Below are positions 46,029 to 54,471 of a stretch of 64,000 bases of DNA, piece by piece. The stretch's first letter is position 1; each line of letters starts with the position of its first letter. The DNA comes from Aerococcus sanguinicola (GTDB lineage: Bacteria > Bacillota > Bacilli > Lactobacillales > Aerococcaceae), in the NCBI RefSeq assembly GCF_008726925.1, contig NZ_VYWO01000001.1:682001-746000 (forward strand), given 5' to 3'. Below the pieces are notes generated by a model, which was given only the letters and a program-made list of their open reading frames with translations, searched no databases and was not told the origin of the DNA. Position numbers and translations under genes: made by a program.

Positions 46029-47352
46029 CGACCAACCCCCTTTCATGAGCCAGTCGGTTCATCTGCCTAATCTGTCGAATGGCAGACTGGCTCGCTTTCG
46101 TTTTTCCATGATGGAAGAAAACAACCTCGCCTGTCGCTGCATCTGCCTTCCGCCCTACCCGGCCACTTATCTGCACCAAGGCTTGCTGGGTGAAGGTCCT
46201 GTCCTCTGTGCCGAGCACAGCAACATCAATATCAGGGAAGGTCACCCCTCGCTCAAGGATTGTTGTTGTCAGCAAGAAGTCATAGGCCTCATCCCTCATG
46301 GCTTGGACCTTGCCCGGGCGGTCAGGATCCTTAGCTGAAACACTCGCTAAGCGCGCCTGGTGAAAAGTCTGATGAAGGATCTCCTCCAGAGCAAGCATTA
46401 AGGGAATATGGGGCAAAAAGAGGAGGAAGCGTCGCTGGTCTTGTAAGTGCTTGGCAACCCATCTTCTGAGTGGTTGGGGTAAACGCCCTTGTTCCAAAAG
46501 CTTCCGCCAATCGCCTACCCATATGTAATGGGGAAGGGGCAAAGGCTTGCGATGATAACGCGCCGGTAGGATGAAGGACGCCACTTCTTTCTTATGAATC
46601 GCTGCTTCCTGTCGACGACTAGGAGTTGCCGAAAGGAAGATACGGACGCCATCCGCCACCAAGGCCCTGTCCGCTGCCAAATGTAACATTCGATCATCTA
46701 CATAAGGAAATGCGTCCACTTCATCGATAATAATGCCATCAAAATATGCTTTAAAGCGAATCAGTTGGTGGGTCGAACAAATCGTAAGCGGACAATCACG
46801 AAATGGCTGGTCTGACTGGCCGTGCAGGAGGGCTATATCAATTTGGGGAAAGGCGGCTTGTAGGCGTGGATAAAGTTCGTTACATACATCCAGACGAGGA
46901 CTAGCTAAAGCAAGTCGTTTGCCTCCAGCCATCGCACTTTTCAGGGCAGGAAACAACATCTCCGTCTTCCCCGCACCTGTGACCGCCCAGATAAAACAAT
47001 CTCTTCTTTCTTCAAAACTCTGCTGGATCCGCCGCGCTCCCTCTTCCTGTTGGCTTGATAATTGTCCTTGCCAGGCCAGGCGGACTTCAGATGCTTGCAA
47101 GTCCCTAGCCGGATTGCGAGGCAAATGATAGAGCATGTCACAAGACGACAGCTTGCCAAATTGTAGGCAGGATAGGCAATAATAACAGTCATTTCGTTTA
47201 AAGCATGGGTTCACATGAAAGCCCTGCTGGTCTCTATTCTGGCAGCGCTGGCAGCTTAAGTTGCCAGGTTGACCAGTGACCGCATTAAGGCATTGGATTC
47301 CGTCTATACTTTCAATTTGCGAAGGGGTCAGACCTAGTTCTTCTGCCGTCAC
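46021..47352 (-). CDS. comFA: ComFA DNA-uptake helicase, possible N-terminal frame disruption
   Basis: A 443 aa DEAD-type DNA translocase needed for import of transforming DNA. Zinc-binding cysteines lie in CQRCQNRDQQGF and CYYCLSC, Walker A is AVTGAGKTEM, the DEAD-like box is IIDEVDAF and motif III SATPSR. The frame reads from a GTG at 47352 with AGGGGGAG upstream. A better-looking start, ATG at 47393 or 47390 behind AAGGAGG, is out of frame: six T (47374-47379) would have to be seven to give MEENFFEGLRGRLVTAEEL, which resembles other ComFA N-termini. The GTG start may thus be a fallback. Confidence 0.88.
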   Translation of the reverse strand: MTAEELGLTPSQIESIDGIQCLNAVTGQPGNLSCQRCQNRDQQGFHVNPCFKRNDCYYCLSCLQFGKLSSCDMLYHLPRNPARDLQASEVRLAWQGQLSSQQEEGARRIQQSFEERRDCFIWAVTGAGKTEMLFPALKSAMAGGKRLALASPRLDVCNELYPRLQAAFPQIDIALLHGQSDQPFRDCPLTICSTHQLIRFKAYFDGIIIDEVDAFPYVDDRMLHLAADRALVADGVRIFLSATPSRRQEAAIHKKEVASFILPARYHRKPLPLPHYIWVGDWRKLLEQGRLPQPLRRWVAKHLQDQRRFLLFLPHIPLMLALEEILHQTFHQARLASVSAKDPDRPGKVQAMRDEAYDFLLTTTILERGVTFPDIDVAVLGTEDRTFTQQALVQISGRVGRKADAATGEVVFFHHGKTKASQSAIRQIRQMNRLAHERGLVDD

Positions 47353-47410
47353 CAGTCTCCCCCTCAGGCCTTCAAAAAATTTTCTTCCATCATTTTCCCT
47401 CCTTATTTAG

Positions 47411-47424
47411 ATATAAACGAAAAA
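47411..47424 (-). promoter_or_regulatory. com-box-like competence promoter of comFA
   Basis: TTTTTCGTTTATAT on the minus strand, 18 bp upstream of ATG 47393 and followed by CTAAATAAGGAGG. The ssb promoter carries the same core with the same downstream layout (7424-7440). Confidence 0.7.
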
Positions 47425-47543
47425 CTTCAAAATTCATCAATTTTTTTGTCAAAGTAAATAAACTTTCTAAAAAGGAGAAAAAAGTCGAATTCTTGCTCGC
47501 ATTCACGTAAAATGAAAGTAAGTATAGAAATGAGGTGAATGCG

Positions 47544-48179
47544 ATGTTAGCTTATCGCACCATACGCCAAGCCGGAGAACATGAGATTGAAATCAAAAAA
47601 TCCCGCTTCATTTGCCAGGCTAAAAGAGTCTTTAGCGAGGAAGAGGCCCAAGATTTCATCCAAGAAATTAATAAAAAACACTGGAAGGCCACCCACAATT
47701 GCGTTGCCTTCCAGATTGGCGAACATAATCAGATACAAAGAGCCTTAGACGATGGTGAGCCCAGCGGTACGGCTGGTGTGCCGATGCTCGAAGTCCTTAA
47801 GCAAATGGATCTAAAAAATATCATTGTCATCGTCACCCGTTATTTCGGCGGAACTAAGCTAGGGGCTGGCGGGCTAGTCCGTGCTTATAGCCATGCCGTC
47901 AGCGAAGCCCTACAAGCTATTGGCATTGTCGAACGGCAAGTCCAGCAAGAACTTGCGGTTCGAGTAGACTATCCACTGACAGGCCCCATGGAGCATTGGA
48001 TTGAGAACAGCCCCTACCAATTATTAGATACGACCTATCTCGCCGATGTTTGTTACCACTTGGGTGTGGCAGAAGACCAAGTAACGGCCTGCCAAGAGGC
48101 CATTACCAATCTCAGTTCCGGCCAGGCTAGCTTTGAACTGGGGGACAAGGTTTATGTCGATGTTCCGGTTGAAGCTTAG
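47544..48179 (+). CDS. yigZ: YigZ/IMPACT-family protein (UPF0029)
   Basis: A 211 aa protein with the family core KKHWKATHNCVAFQIGE, DDGEPSGTAGVPMLEVLKQ and VTRYFGGTKLGAGGLVRAYS. The exact biochemical role is unsettled. In Firmicutes it commonly lies beside comFA (B. subtilis yvyE), as here, transcribed divergently. I chose ATG 47544 because GAGGTG is six bases upstream; the in-frame GTG at 47535 overlaps that site. Confidence 0.88.
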   Translation: MLAYRTIRQAGEHEIEIKKSRFICQAKRVFSEEEAQDFIQEINKKHWKATHNCVAFQIGEHNQIQRALDDGEPSGTAGVPMLEVLKQMDLKNIIVIVTRYFGGTKLGAGGLVRAYSHAVSEALQAIGIVERQVQQELAVRVDYPLTGPMEHWIENSPYQLLDTTYLADVCYHLGVAEDQVTACQEAITNLSSGQASFELGDKVYVDVPVEA

Positions 48180-48223
48180 AACCCGGGTGATTTTTTACGA
48201 AAGACTTCTTTTATTGATTGCTG

Positions 48224-48253
48224 TTGCGAAACAATTCATAGAAGGGCTATAAT
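48224..48253 (+). promoter_or_regulatory. Promoter of the IIA gene
   Basis: TTGCGA (48224-48229) and TATAAT (48248-48253), 18 bp apart, about 30 bp before the start codon. Confidence 0.65.
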
Positions 48254-48283
48254 ACACTTAGAGTATAGAAAGGCGGAGTACAG

Positions 48284-48805
48284 ATGTTTGACTTCTTTAA
48301 ACGAAATAAGCATAAGGAAAATCCGAAAGAAACAGTCCATAACGACCATGTGCAAGAACTCTATGCCATTTCCGACGGCGAGATGGTCAAATTAGAGGAT
48401 GTCAGTGATCCGATGTTCCAAGAAAAAATGCTTGGCGATGGCTATGCACTCAAAGCCAGCCAAGGCAAAGTTTATGCCCCCATTAATGGGGAAATTAAGA
48501 CCATATTCCCAACCGAGCACGGGATGGGAATCACAACCGAATCCGGCCTCGAATTTCTAATCCACCTGGGCTTCGATACGGTTGAGCTGGAAGGTAAGCC
48601 CTTTGAACACCATGTCCATGAAGGGCAAGTCATTGCACAAGGTGACCTCTTAACCGAGGTTGACTTAGAAGCCATCCGCCAAGCTGGCAAGGATGATACC
48701 TTCGTCGTCATCTGTACCAATATGCAAGATGTTGCCAACTTAACGATTACAAGCCAAGGCCAAGTCAAACATGATGAGGTGGTTGGGCAAATCAGTGCCG
48801 ACTAA
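48284..48805 (+). CDS. PTS glucose-type IIA protein
   Basis: A 173 aa soluble EIIA-Glc domain that receives phosphate from HPr. The fold signature is VYAPINGEIKTIFPTEHGMG, with the phospho-acceptor histidine in EFLIHLGFDTVELEG. The N-terminal 18 residues are a charged, basic tail (FFKRNKHKEN). It stands alone, without IIB or IIC domains, so it must serve a partner encoded elsewhere, as with B. subtilis YpqE. HPr kinase for the same pathway is at 26877-27812. Confidence 0.92.
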   Translation: MFDFFKRNKHKENPKETVHNDHVQELYAISDGEMVKLEDVSDPMFQEKMLGDGYALKASQGKVYAPINGEIKTIFPTEHGMGITTESGLEFLIHLGFDTVELEGKPFEHHVHEGQVIAQGDLLTEVDLEAIRQAGKDDTFVVICTNMQDVANLTITSQGQVKHDEVVGQISAD

Positions 48806-48834
48806 TTCGACTGAACTTAGTAATCATTCCCAAT

Positions 48835-48878
48835 AAAAATGACTCCTGAACCAGCTAGGCTGAACAGGAGTCATTTTT
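48835..48878. terminator. Bidirectional terminator between the IIA gene and coaD
   Basis: AAAAATGACTCCTG and CAGGAGTCATTTTT are perfect complements, so either strand ends in a T tract. Both convergent genes (IIA on plus, coaD on minus) end here. Confidence 0.9.
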
Positions 48879-49373
48879 CTATGGGCGATTTGCTTTGTAT
48901 TTAGCTGACATGGCTTGGGCAACGACCTGGGGAACCGCCGCCTCGATCTCTCCCCCAAAGCTTGCGACCTCTTTAATCATACTCGAGGAATAAGCACGGT
49001 AAGCCGCATCTGATAAGAGAATAACCGTCTCAATATCTGGTGCTTGTAGCTTATTAATCTCAGCCATATTCATTTCATACTCAAAGTCTGTATTATTCCG
49101 AATTCCCCTTAGAAGGGCCGTGGCTCCTAATTCGCGGGCCAAGTCAACCGTCAGTCCATTGGTAAACTGAACCACTTGGACATTGGCCAAGTCTGCCGTC
49201 ACCTCTTCAACTAAGCTTGCTTTCTCTTCGGGACCGAAGAGGGCTTGCTTAGACGTATTGCTCGCAATAGCAACATAGACCTGGTCAAATAAGCGAGCCC
49301 CCCGTTGGATAATATCGAGATGCCCCCTCGTAATGGGGTCAAAGCTCCCTGCATATAAGGCTTTCTTGCTCAT
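48879..49373 (-). CDS. coaD: Phosphopantetheine adenylyltransferase
   Basis: A 164 aa enzyme for the penultimate step of coenzyme A synthesis. The nucleotidyl-transferase signature is in AGSFDPITRGHLDIIQRG (T/HxGH motif at 15-18), with RGIRNNTDFEYEMNMA near 90 and the ISSS-like SSSMIKEVASFGG near 128. It lies 9 bp after rbsK. Confidence 0.95.
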   Translation of the reverse strand: MSKKALYAGSFDPITRGHLDIIQRGARLFDQVYVAIASNTSKQALFGPEEKASLVEEVTADLANVQVVQFTNGLTVDLARELGATALLRGIRNNTDFEYEMNMAEINKLQAPDIETVILLSDAAYRAYSSSMIKEVASFGGEIEAAVPQVVAQAMSAKYKANRP

Positions 49374-49382
49374 AAATCCTCC

Positions 49383-50300
49383 TTAACTCTCTGCAAAATA
49401 AGCCATCCAATCCTCTTGGAAATAAGGACTAGATTTGACTTCTTCCCAAGTTGGCATGCCTGTCTGCGCGCCAAGTTTTTGAACCGAGAGAGCGCTTGCC
49501 CCATTTGCGAAGGCTACCGCCTCTTTAAGGGGCAAGTCTTTGCTAAGCGCATAGGCAAAGGCACCAGTGAAGGTATCCCCTGCCCCTGTCGTATCCACAG
49601 CTTCAACAGAGTAAGCTGGCACATGCTGGATCGCCCGGTCAGTTTGCTCGGCATAGGTCACCCCATCCTTACCCAGGGTAACTAATAGACGCTCAGGATA
49701 ACGCTGGATCGCCTCTTCAATCGAAGCATTAGGACACAGATTGCTCAACTCAAACTCATTAGGGGTCAGGTAGCTACATTTTTCCACGTAGCTTTCATCC
49801 AAAACAATGGCTGGTGCCGGGTCATAAATCACTTGCTTACCATGGGCCTGGGCGAGGTCAATCAAATACTGGATACTCTCGATTGGAATTTCATTTTGGA
49901 TGACAAAAAAATCCTCAGCCAAGAGCGCTTCTTGGTGGCGTTTGAGATAAGGAACGCTTACCTCTTGGTTGGCACCTGGAATATAAATAATCGCATTGTC
50001 TGCCTGGTAGACCGTAATGTGAGCGGAACCCGAGCTCTGATTAGGGATAATTTCAACCGCCTGGCTATCAATTTTTTCTTTTTTTAGGTTAGCCAGGATT
50101 TCCGCCCCGAAGACATCGTCTCCAACACAGCCGAACATCGTGACCTGTCCACCTAGACGTGCTGCGGCAACAGCTTGGTTGGCTCCCTTCCCCCCAAAGA
50201 GCGTATGAAAACCACGCCCTGTTACAGTCTCACCACGGTCAGCTAAAATATCCGTCTCGACGACAAAGTCTGTTGATAAACTTCCAATTACTGCAATCAT
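49383..50300 (-). CDS. rbsK: Ribokinase
   Basis: A 305 aa PfkB-family sugar kinase that phosphorylates ribose to ribose 5-phosphate. Sugar-binding GGKGANQAVAAARLG is near residues 37-51, and the anion-hole/catalytic motif DTTGAGDTFTGAF near 236. No ribose transporter or rbsD is adjacent; it sits between the LCP gene and coaD, so it may belong to a general operon. Other PfkB sugars cannot be excluded, but the motifs fit ribokinase best. Confidence 0.9.
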   Translation of the reverse strand: MIAVIGSLSTDFVVETDILADRGETVTGRGFHTLFGGKGANQAVAAARLGGQVTMFGCVGDDVFGAEILANLKKEKIDSQAVEIIPNQSSGSAHITVYQADNAIIYIPGANQEVSVPYLKRHQEALLAEDFFVIQNEIPIESIQYLIDLAQAHGKQVIYDPAPAIVLDESYVEKCSYLTPNEFELSNLCPNASIEEAIQRYPERLLVTLGKDGVTYAEQTDRAIQHVPAYSVEAVDTTGAGDTFTGAFAYALSKDLPLKEAVAFANGASALSVQKLGAQTGMPTWEEVKSSPYFQEDWMAYFAES

Positions 50301-50314
50301 AACTGCTGGCCTCC

Positions 50315-51769
50315 TTAATATGCATTCTCTGTTCCTGTACCTGCTGCTCCATCTGCCGCTGGTGTTAAAGACGGCTCTGCAAGTCCCGAAGGCTCGGGCG
50401 AAGTGTTCGCACCCTGTTCACTTGGCCCCAACCCCTGGCTCGGATCTAAGAGCTCTTGGCTTTCATTTCCTTCTGAAGTATCGAAGGAGCCGCCCAAACG
50501 ATTGGCGCGTTTCAGCTGGTTAGCTTGGAGTAACATCTGGTCTTTAGGCGTATAGAGGAGCGAAGGCTGCATCACACCCTCGTCATCCATATAAACCTCT
50601 TCAAAATAATTTATCCCCCGCTTCATGGAAGCCTTGTGGATCCGTTCTTTAAGATCAGCAATACTATAGTCGCTGGCAGAGGTTAAGAGGTCATCATCAG
50701 TAATCTGACCATCCCCGTCCTCATCAATTACTCTAAAGTAGCGATTCACCACCCCATAGCTAGGGGGATAGACGATAACTTTTTGACTAGGGCCTAAGCC
50801 TAGGTTTGCCCGCAACTTATTCGACATCTCACGGCGCTCTTCCTCAGGGACCAAGAGATAATAGCCAAAGTCTAAGTTTAAGTCTTGATGGTCTTCAAAG
50901 ACCAAACGTTCAATAGAAGCTAGGGCTGGGAGGTAATTCTTCTGTAGGGCAACCATATCATTTAAGCTCAGGTCTGTCTTGAGATTGTTACCTAGGGCTG
51001 CCATAATCTCTCTGAAATTCGTAATCGTATCGAGCGTCAGTACCTTATCGATCACAGCCTTGACCAATTGTTGTTGACGCTTCTCCCGGCCAATATCACC
51101 TTCTGGATCAGCCTTACGCATCCGAACATAATGGATGGCTTCTTCACCAGATAAGTTTCGAGTCACCCCTTCTTCAAACTTAGCGCCATTCTGAGTAAAG
51201 GTCTGGTTGGGAGTAATCTCAATTCCTCCCATCCCATCGATAATATCAATAAAGCCCTTCATATTAACTTCAACATAATAATCAATCGGCACATCCAGGT
51301 AGCGCTGCAAGGAATTAATCGTGCCTTTGATGCCATGGTCCATATAAGCATGATTAAGTTTGTCGAAGTTATCCGTACGATCTATGGGCCCAAGAGCATC
51401 CCGCGGAACACTCAAGAGCTGGGAGCTTTTATTTTGGGGATCGATCGTGATGACCATCATAACATCTGAGCGACCATCCGGAACATCTTCATAGAAGAGG
51501 GCTCCATTATCGATACCTGCTAAGAGAATGGAGACTGGCTCCCCCTTACGCAAGGAGACACTCGCTTCCCGCATATTATCCCGAGCGACCCGCTGATAGA
51601 TACTATTAGTAAACTGAGAGATGCTGCCGTAGAACTTATAGGCTCCAAAACCCGCTAAGCAGAGCAGAATAAGCAATAGGGCTAGCAGAAGTTGGCAGCC
51701 TGGCCGCTTCTTTTTTAAGCTTTTCGACCGCCGCCTTTCACGACGCGCTAAATACTTATCTTCATCCAT
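50315..51769 (-). CDS. LytR-CpsA-Psr family wall-polymer ligase with EF-hand-like loop
   Basis: A 484 aa membrane-anchored enzyme that attaches teichoic acids or polysaccharides to peptidoglycan. A basic cytoplasmic N-terminus and one TM helix (about 25-45) precede the LCP domain (ILLAGIDNGA to about 290) with the conserved SVPRD and the Arg-rich active-site block HYVRMRKADPEGDIGREKRQ. Residues 349-360 (DEDGDGQITDDD) fit a Ca2+-binding EF-hand loop. The last 60 residues are Ser/Pro/Gly-rich, disordered and end GTENAY. Neighbours rbsK and coaD are in the same direction and close, so they may share a transcript. Confidence 0.9.
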   Translation of the reverse strand: MDEDKYLARRERRRSKSLKKKRPGCQLLLALLLILLCLAGFGAYKFYGSISQFTNSIYQRVARDNMREASVSLRKGEPVSILLAGIDNGALFYEDVPDGRSDVMMVITIDPQNKSSQLLSVPRDALGPIDRTDNFDKLNHAYMDHGIKGTINSLQRYLDVPIDYYVEVNMKGFIDIIDGMGGIEITPNQTFTQNGAKFEEGVTRNLSGEEAIHYVRMRKADPEGDIGREKRQQQLVKAVIDKVLTLDTITNFREIMAALGNNLKTDLSLNDMVALQKNYLPALASIERLVFEDHQDLNLDFGYYLLVPEEERREMSNKLRANLGLGPSQKVIVYPPSYGVVNRYFRVIDEDGDGQITDDDLLTSASDYSIADLKERIHKASMKRGINYFEEVYMDDEGVMQPSLLYTPKDQMLLQANQLKRANRLGGSFDTSEGNESQELLDPSQGLGPSEQGANTSPEPSGLAEPSLTPAADGAAGTGTENAY

Positions 51770-51963
51770 GGGCTCGAATCTCCTTTAACTTAATTACTGT
51801 CACTAATATATAGATGAATTATACCATAGCTCAGCAAATACTAGCCAAATTTTAGCATTTCTTAAACTAGGAAAGAAAGCTATCTTATTGACCATTACTA
51901 GTTAAAAGCGATGGGTTAACAGTAGCAAGCAGGCTAGCTTTAGTTTTTGAGAAGTCTAAGAGT

Positions 51964-51994
51964 AAAAAAAGACCGGCACTTCTGCACCAGTCTT
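51964..51994 (-). terminator. Terminator of map
   Basis: AAGAC and GTCTT with inner GG/CC pairs form a stem followed by seven T on the minus strand, just after the map stop. Confidence 0.8.
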
Positions 51995-52011
51995 GCTTCA
52001 TAATCGCAAAC

Positions 52012-52827
52012 TTATTTGGGATAATTGTAATCGATCTTTAATTGATCAAGCCCTAAAGCCTCTTCACCAGGAGCCGGAGATTGCATGGTAAGAATCTTAG
52101 GACCATCAGGTGTAATCGCTAAAGTATGTTCATATTGGGCAGAGAGACTCCCATCAATAGTACGTGCTGTCCAGCCATTGTCGTCCATCTTTGACTTCCA
52201 GGCCCCAACATTGACCATGGGTTCCACCGTAAGGGTCATCCCATTCTTCAGACGTAGCCCCCGTCCAGCTGTGCCATAATGGGGAACGGCTGGTTCTTCA
52301 TGCATGGTGGGTTGGATACCATGACCGACAAATTCACGCACCACAGAGAAACCTTCTGCTTCAACATATTCTTGGATAGCCGCCCCAATATCACCAATGC
52401 GGTTACCTGCGACACACTGCTCAATTCCAAGATACATGGCTTTCTTAGTCACATCGAGTAAGCGTTGGGTCTCAGGATCAATTTCTCCCACTGCAAAGGT
52501 GGTGCAAGAATCCGTAAAGAAGCCATCGATGGATAGGACCGTATCGACCGAGCAAATATCTCCCGCCTTCAAAACCCGGTTGCGGTCAGGGAAGCCGTGG
52601 CAAATTTCATCATTAGTTGATGTACAAGTTGCATAGGGATAGCCTTCGAAACCAACTTCTTCTGGAATTGCCCCTTCCTCACGAATGCGACGTTCCACAT
52701 ACTGGTCAATCTCTCCAGTTGTAATCCCAGGTTTGACAACATCTCTTAGCTCTTCAAAAATCATCGCAATGATTGACCCTGCCCGGTCCATTGCTTCAAT
52801 TTCACGTGCGGATTTCAAAGTAATCAT
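52012..52827 (-). CDS. map: Type I methionine aminopeptidase
   Basis: A 271 aa metallo-enzyme that removes initiator methionine. Metal ligands are in VDTVLSIDGFFTDSCTTF (two Asp), GHGIQPTMHEEP (His), MTLTVEPMV (Glu) and YEHTLAIT (Glu). It is monocistronic. A promoter with -35 CTGTCA and -10 TATACT, 17 bp apart, lies just upstream. Confidence 0.95.
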   Translation of the reverse strand: MITLKSAREIEAMDRAGSIIAMIFEELRDVVKPGITTGEIDQYVERRIREEGAIPEEVGFEGYPYATCTSTNDEICHGFPDRNRVLKAGDICSVDTVLSIDGFFTDSCTTFAVGEIDPETQRLLDVTKKAMYLGIEQCVAGNRIGDIGAAIQEYVEAEGFSVVREFVGHGIQPTMHEEPAVPHYGTAGRGLRLKNGMTLTVEPMVNVGAWKSKMDDNGWTARTIDGSLSAQYEHTLAITPDGPKILTMQSPAPGEEALGLDQLKIDYNYPK

Positions 52828-52867
52828 AAAAAATTTGACTTCCTTTCTTCATTCTACTACTGTTCCT

Positions 52868-52896
52868 AGTATACATGAAAATACAAGTTTTGACAG
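52868..52896 (-). promoter_or_regulatory. Promoter of map
   Basis: CTGTCA and TATACT on the minus strand, spaced 17 bp, about 40 bp before the start codon. Confidence 0.55.
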
Positions 52897-53041
52897 GACC
52901 CAACTTCAACATTTTTTGGATAACCTAAATTTATCTTCCATAGCTCCATAGTATCGAAAGCCATAAAAAACAATATCGTACTTATGGAAGCTGTTAGAAT
53001 CAATACTTTCGCATAATTAAAGGATTTAAAAAACATAATAA

Positions 53042-53070
53042 TTGACTTTTTTGCGATATTCACGCAAAAT
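53042..53070 (+). promoter_or_regulatory. Candidate promoter of the GntR gene
   Basis: TTGACT (53042-53047) and CAAAAT (53065-53070), spaced 17 bp, in the roughly 300-bp AT-rich gap between map and the regulator. The remainder of that gap (52897-53041) shows no gene I can support. Confidence 0.5.
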
Positions 53071-53134
53071 TAAATTGAACGGTATATATAATTCTTAAAT
53101 AAAAAAAGGACAAAAAGGCAAAGGGTGATTCACT

Positions 53135-53839
53135 ATGGGTAAAACACAGAAATTTGAGCAGGTAGCCTATTTGTATATTAAAGACCAAATCCTACGTGAT
53201 AATTGGAAGACAGGCCACCACATTGTTGAAGCGGATATATCTGACCGCTTGAGTATGAGTAGGAGTCCGATTCGGGCAGCTCTTAGTGTGCTGGAAGAAG
53301 AAGGAATTGTTGAAACACGTCCTTATCGCGGTTATTTTGTTAAAGAAGCGCCAACTAACGAGAGCATCATCGCCTTAAGAGGTCGCTATGCCCTCATCCT
53401 CTGGTTCCGCTTATTGGACCGGATGGTGAAGAACCAAACAGATGGTTCTGTTATTAAGGACAAATGTGACCAGTTATTAAAAGGGCTCAAGCAAGCTTTC
53501 GATGACCATCATCGTGAAAACTTCTACAACGGTTTACTTGAAATCCTAAGAACCTTGACCTCATTAGGTGACCACGACTTCTTAGAAGAAGAATGCGTCG
53601 AAGCCTGCCGTGCTTTAATTGCTGCCGTCAATGAAAGTTTGGGCACCGAGGAGAATGATTTCTTCTCCACCCAAATTTGGATTCTCATGTATGTGGAAAA
53701 CATCTCCTTCCTGATGACCCACAATCGCTTTGATGATACACGAGTGATTGCTGAGATGCTGGTCCGTTCTACCTTGAACTGGCTCCCCGAAGACATCCAA
53801 AATGATTTCGAAAGTCACAGTACCTATGCCCTACGTTAA
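53135..53839 (+). CDS. GntR-family transcriptional regulator
   Basis: A 234 aa regulator with an N-terminal winged helix-turn-helix typical of GntR/FadR proteins (ADISDRLSMSRSPIRAALSV and LEEEGIVETRPYRGYFV). The C-terminal half is helical, and I could not place it confidently in the FCD ligand-binding type. The ligand is unknown. It is monocistronic: a hairpin with arms GGCCGAATG/CATTCGGCC follows. Targets may include its neighbours, but no operator is visible to me. Confidence 0.88.
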   Translation: MGKTQKFEQVAYLYIKDQILRDNWKTGHHIVEADISDRLSMSRSPIRAALSVLEEEGIVETRPYRGYFVKEAPTNESIIALRGRYALILWFRLLDRMVKNQTDGSVIKDKCDQLLKGLKQAFDDHHRENFYNGLLEILRTLTSLGDHDFLEEECVEACRALIAAVNESLGTEENDFFSTQIWILMYVENISFLMTHNRFDDTRVIAEMLVRSTLNWLPEDIQNDFESHSTYALR

Positions 53840-53858
53840 ATTTAATTAACTCCGGCCT

Positions 53859-53905
53859 GGCCGAATGTCTCACTCTTGTGACCATTCGGCCTCTCTTATT
53901 TATTC
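53859..53905 (+). terminator. Terminator of the GntR gene
   Basis: GGCCGAATG (53859-53867) pairs with CATTCGGCC (53883-53891), followed by a T-rich but interrupted tract. Confidence 0.65.
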
Positions 53906-53998
53906 CTTTCCTTCCTTAACCATTGGAAGTCGCAGGCTGAGAGATAATTTGTTATACTTTAGAAGAGAAAGCTTTAATTGAGTAATGGAGGAAATTTT

Positions 53999-54457
53999 AT
54001 GCCTAAAGCCTTAATTATTTATGCCAGCTTAACTGGTAACACCGAAGAAATTGCTGATGTCATGACCGCTGCCTTCGAAGACCTTGGTGTCGACTGTGAA
54101 ATGGTCGAATGCACGGACGCTTATGGCGAGGACTTCCTAGATGCAGATATTTGTGTGGTTGCTACCTACACTTACGGGACAGATGGCGACCTGCCTGACG
54201 AAATTGTTGACCTTTACGACGACTTAGAAGAGGTGGACTTAACAGGCAAGGTCTATGCTGCTCTAGGTTCAGGTGACCTCTTCTATGAGAAATTCTGCCA
54301 GTCTGTCATTGATTTTGACGAGCGCTTAGCCGAAACAGGAGCAAAGCGCGGCGGCGAAAGCGTTAAGGTTGACTTGAACCCAGAAGAAGATGATATCCAA
54401 GCCATCGAAAAGCTTGCCGCTGAATGTCTTGAAACCTACCAATCTATGAACGCTTAA
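53999..54457 (+). CDS. Flavodoxin
   Basis: A 152 aa FMN-binding electron carrier. The phosphate-binding loop is SLTGNTEEIAD near residues 10-20; further FMN contacts are in TYTYGTDGDLPDE and LGSGDLFYEKFC. The ATG at 53999 follows TGGAGGA; an in-frame start seven codons upstream lacks one. It is 14 bp before the aminopeptidase gene. Its redox partner is not in view. Confidence 0.93.
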   Translation: MPKALIIYASLTGNTEEIADVMTAAFEDLGVDCEMVECTDAYGEDFLDADICVVATYTYGTDGDLPDEIVDLYDDLEEVDLTGKVYAALGSGDLFYEKFCQSVIDFDERLAETGAKRGGESVKVDLNPEEDDIQAIEKLAAECLETYQSMNA

Positions 54458-54471
54458 AAAAGGAGGCCCTT

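Noticed and set aside
48284..48805. Carbon-source riboswitch or antiterminator leader before the IIA gene
   Set aside because: The gap is only about 100 bp and holds a simple promoter; no RAT-like dyad was seen.
52866..53063. 65-codon minus-strand frame in the map-GntR gap
   Set aside because: Low-complexity hydrophobic content, no usable ribosome site, and it overlaps the likely promoters of both neighbours.
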